Positions 62,822-64,000 of a stretch of 64,000 nucleotides of DNA are shown here, piece by piece. The notes below the pieces were generated by a model. It was not told the origin of the DNA and ran no database searches. It was given only the letters and a program-made list of their open reading frames with translations. Source of the stretch: Butyricimonas synergistica DSM 23225 (GTDB taxonomy: Bacteria; Bacteroidota; Bacteroidia; Bacteroidales; Marinifilaceae). The first letter of the stretch is position 1, and every line of letters begins with the position of its first letter. The stretch lies in NCBI RefSeq assembly GCF_000379665.1, contig NZ_KB903370.1:86380-150379 (forward strand), in the 5' to 3' direction. Made by a program: the position numbers and the translations under genes.

Positions 62822-63721
62822 CTAATACGTGGCTTCCCCTATCTTCTTTAAATCCACTTTATATTTAGTCAAAAACCAGTTACGCAATATATCGTATTTC
62901 CGTTTTATCAAAGGATACTTCGTGAGATAATCCCCCCACTCTTCGGCTGTCCTGGTAAGCATGGCATACATAAAATTTTGTAAATCATTTCCTGAATCAA
63001 CTAACTTCGTTTGATAATGCACATAAAGACACCAGCTAAAACTATATCTATTCTGATAAGCATACCACTGCGGCATAAACCCTCGAGCCAAAGCAAAGTC
63101 CGGATCATCGGGATTCTCCGGATCATAATCCTTGGCAGCCCGAGTATAGTCGCTCACCTTGTAAAACTCCTCCGGGAACTCCAAAGTTCCGGCAGTACGC
63201 CAATAATTCCACAAGCATAACTGCAAATTATTCTTGTAAATTCGTTTCTCCTCCGCCGACAGATTTTTCAATTCTTCCGAACAATTATTCAAGTAAAGCG
63301 ATTGACCATTATTACCCATAGTTGCAAAGTCACACGTACTATAAGTTGTACTTATAGATTTAGCAACCATAATCTTATAGGGCATATACTTCACGTGAAA
63401 CTCCGTAGGATAGAGATCAAACCAAATATCTTCCAGGAGATCCAGCACAACATCCATACATTGAGGATCAACTTTTTCATAAATATAGCTATTATTGGTT
63501 TGCGATAAACCGTACAGAAAATCCGGCTGCGTATATTCGTACAAAATGTAACTTTTATACGAATTGTAATACTCCACGATCCGACTGTCTGCCGGAGATT
63601 TCCCTTGCGGCAACACGTAATCCTGCGACAACGTTCCCACGTTGTTCACCTTATCTTCGTCTGTGCAAGCCACGCACCCGAGCAGACATAAGACTATCAA
63701 ATATAAATTTATTTTCTTCAT
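62822..63721 (-). CDS. SusD-locus lipoprotein related to zinc metallohydrolase lipoproteins, zinc motif absent
   Basis: 299 aa. Lipoprotein signal with Cys in LGCVAC. The end, EEWGDYLTKYPLIKRKYDIL followed by KVDLKKI, matches the C-terminus of the HExxH lipoproteins encoded with SusCD (Peptidase_Mx1-like), but no HExxH appears where one is expected. Follows a SusD gene by 20 bases, the same order as the metallopeptidase-like gene at 50583. Probably a substrate-binding relic. Family assignment moderate. Confidence 0.6.
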   Translation of the reverse strand: MKKINLYLIVLCLLGCVACTDEDKVNNVGTLSQDYVLPQGKSPADSRIVEYYNSYKSYILYEYTQPDFLYGLSQTNNSYIYEKVDPQCMDVVLDLLEDIWFDLYPTEFHVKYMPYKIMVAKSISTTYSTCDFATMGNNGQSLYLNNCSEELKNLSAEEKRIYKNNLQLCLWNYWRTAGTLEFPEEFYKVSDYTRAAKDYDPENPDDPDFALARGFMPQWYAYQNRYSFSWCLYVHYQTKLVDSGNDLQNFMYAMLTRTAEEWGDYLTKYPLIKRKYDILRNWFLTKYKVDLKKIGEATY

Positions 63722-63741
63722 CTCTATTACAGATTAAACGG

Positions 63742-64000
63742 TTATTTAAGTACACCTTCCCGCTCCGGAGCCTTGGCGGAAGCGTTTTGCACCAACTGAA
63801 TATTTTTATTGACGACATCCAGCGGAAAGGGCAAAGTGTACATCGGATCCTTCTCTTTCAAGGTGTATATTCTGTATTGATCCTCCTTCCGCTGTTTGAA
63901 CTCCCGGGTAATAGACGGCATTCCGTAGCGACGCAAATCGAACCAACGGTGAAACTCATAGCACAACTCCAGGCGACGCTCCTGACGTATTTTCTCCAGT
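63742..64000 (-). CDS. RagB/SusD-family lipoprotein, C-terminal part (cut by window edge)
   Basis: The last ~85 residues of a SusD: LEKIRQERRLELCYEFHRWF then DLRRYG, matching the C-terminal motif of the SusD at 51537. The frame continues past the window, where the N-terminus and a SusC gene are expected. Belongs to a third SusCD locus. Confidence 0.92.
   Translation of the reverse strand, partial: LEKIRQERRLELCYEFHRWFDLRRYGMPSITREFKQRKEDQYRIYTLKEKDPMYTLPFPLDVVNKNIQLVQNASAKAPEREGVLK

Noticed and set aside
63390-63405. TTCACGTGAA core resembling a parS site
   Set aside because: Only 13 of 16 bases fit the usual parS, and it lies inside a coding region far from parAB, so chance is likely.
1-64000. 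CRISPR arrays or insertion sequences
   Set aside because: No direct repeats of 25-40 bases with unique spacers and no transposase frame seen; the tandem arrays found are 9, 11 and 14 bp.

Overview
The window looks like the chromosome of a Bacteroidales bacterium. It has three SusC/SusD-type loci, two of them led by an ECF sigma factor and a FecR anti-sigma factor. It also has TlpA-like thioredoxins, a LytTR protein, 6-bladed beta-propeller and DUF4843-type lipoproteins, and a ParA-ParB-DUF5683-MltD cluster. The abundance of FecR/SusCD loci carrying thioredoxins and proteases suggests Odoribacteraceae (Butyricimonas or Odoribacter), but that is an inference from gene content. No 16S rRNA is present.

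Layout. 1-5.8 kb: an AT-rich, plus-strand accessory region. It starts with the C-terminal end of an RHS polymorphic toxin carrying an HEFGH motif, followed by a chain of putative immunity genes and broken toxin tails. Three tails end in the same residues (PRRW-stop), and each overlaps the start codon of the next gene by the same few bases. 5.9-10.7 kb: a GC-richer minus-strand block of small redox and hydrolase genes (alpha/beta hydrolase, RibD-like reductase, flavodoxin, carboxymuconolactone decarboxylase-cupin, AraC regulator) with two truncated genes and a repeated terminator element. 10.9-16.0 kb: a five-gene plus-strand operon (LolA-like protein, two FtsX-type permeases, a LolD-like ATPase, an outer-membrane barrel). 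16.05 kb: tRNA-Tyr, then an 11-bp tandem array. 16.4-24.9 kb: housekeeping and stress genes (nitroreductase/AraC, AI-2E transporter, Crp/Fnr regulator divergent from hcp with a perfect palindrome between them, NlpC/P60 hydrolase, sirtuin, RlmD). 24.9-26.1 kb: a graveyard holding a hipBA-like pair broken by a stop codon and truncation.

26.2-38.1 kb and 46.7-58.7 kb (both read leftward) are two parallel loci: ECF sigma, FecR, SusC with an STN domain, SusD, an accessory lipoprotein, thioredoxin-fold proteins and a secreted protease (trypsin-like in one, HEIGHTLGMLHN zinc protease in the other). This composition fits protein or peptide capture better than glycan use, because neither has glycoside hydrolases. 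38.1-45.3 kb separates them and holds mltD, a DUF5683 gene, parB, parA, an AlkD-like gene and an ABC-F ATPase. 45.3-46.5 kb holds a beta-propeller lipoprotein. 58.9-62.7 kb holds a solitary HicB-like gene and a GldA/GldF-GldG-like ABC exporter whose permease and substrate-domain genes are fused. 62.8-64 kb is the 3' part of a third SusD locus.

The most novel signals are the toxin-tail cassette array with its conserved overlapping stop/start junction, the recombined lipoprotein genes in it, the SusD-linked metallopeptidase-like lipoproteins that have lost the HExxH motif, and the 9-bp and 11-bp tandem arrays beside hairpins and the tRNA.
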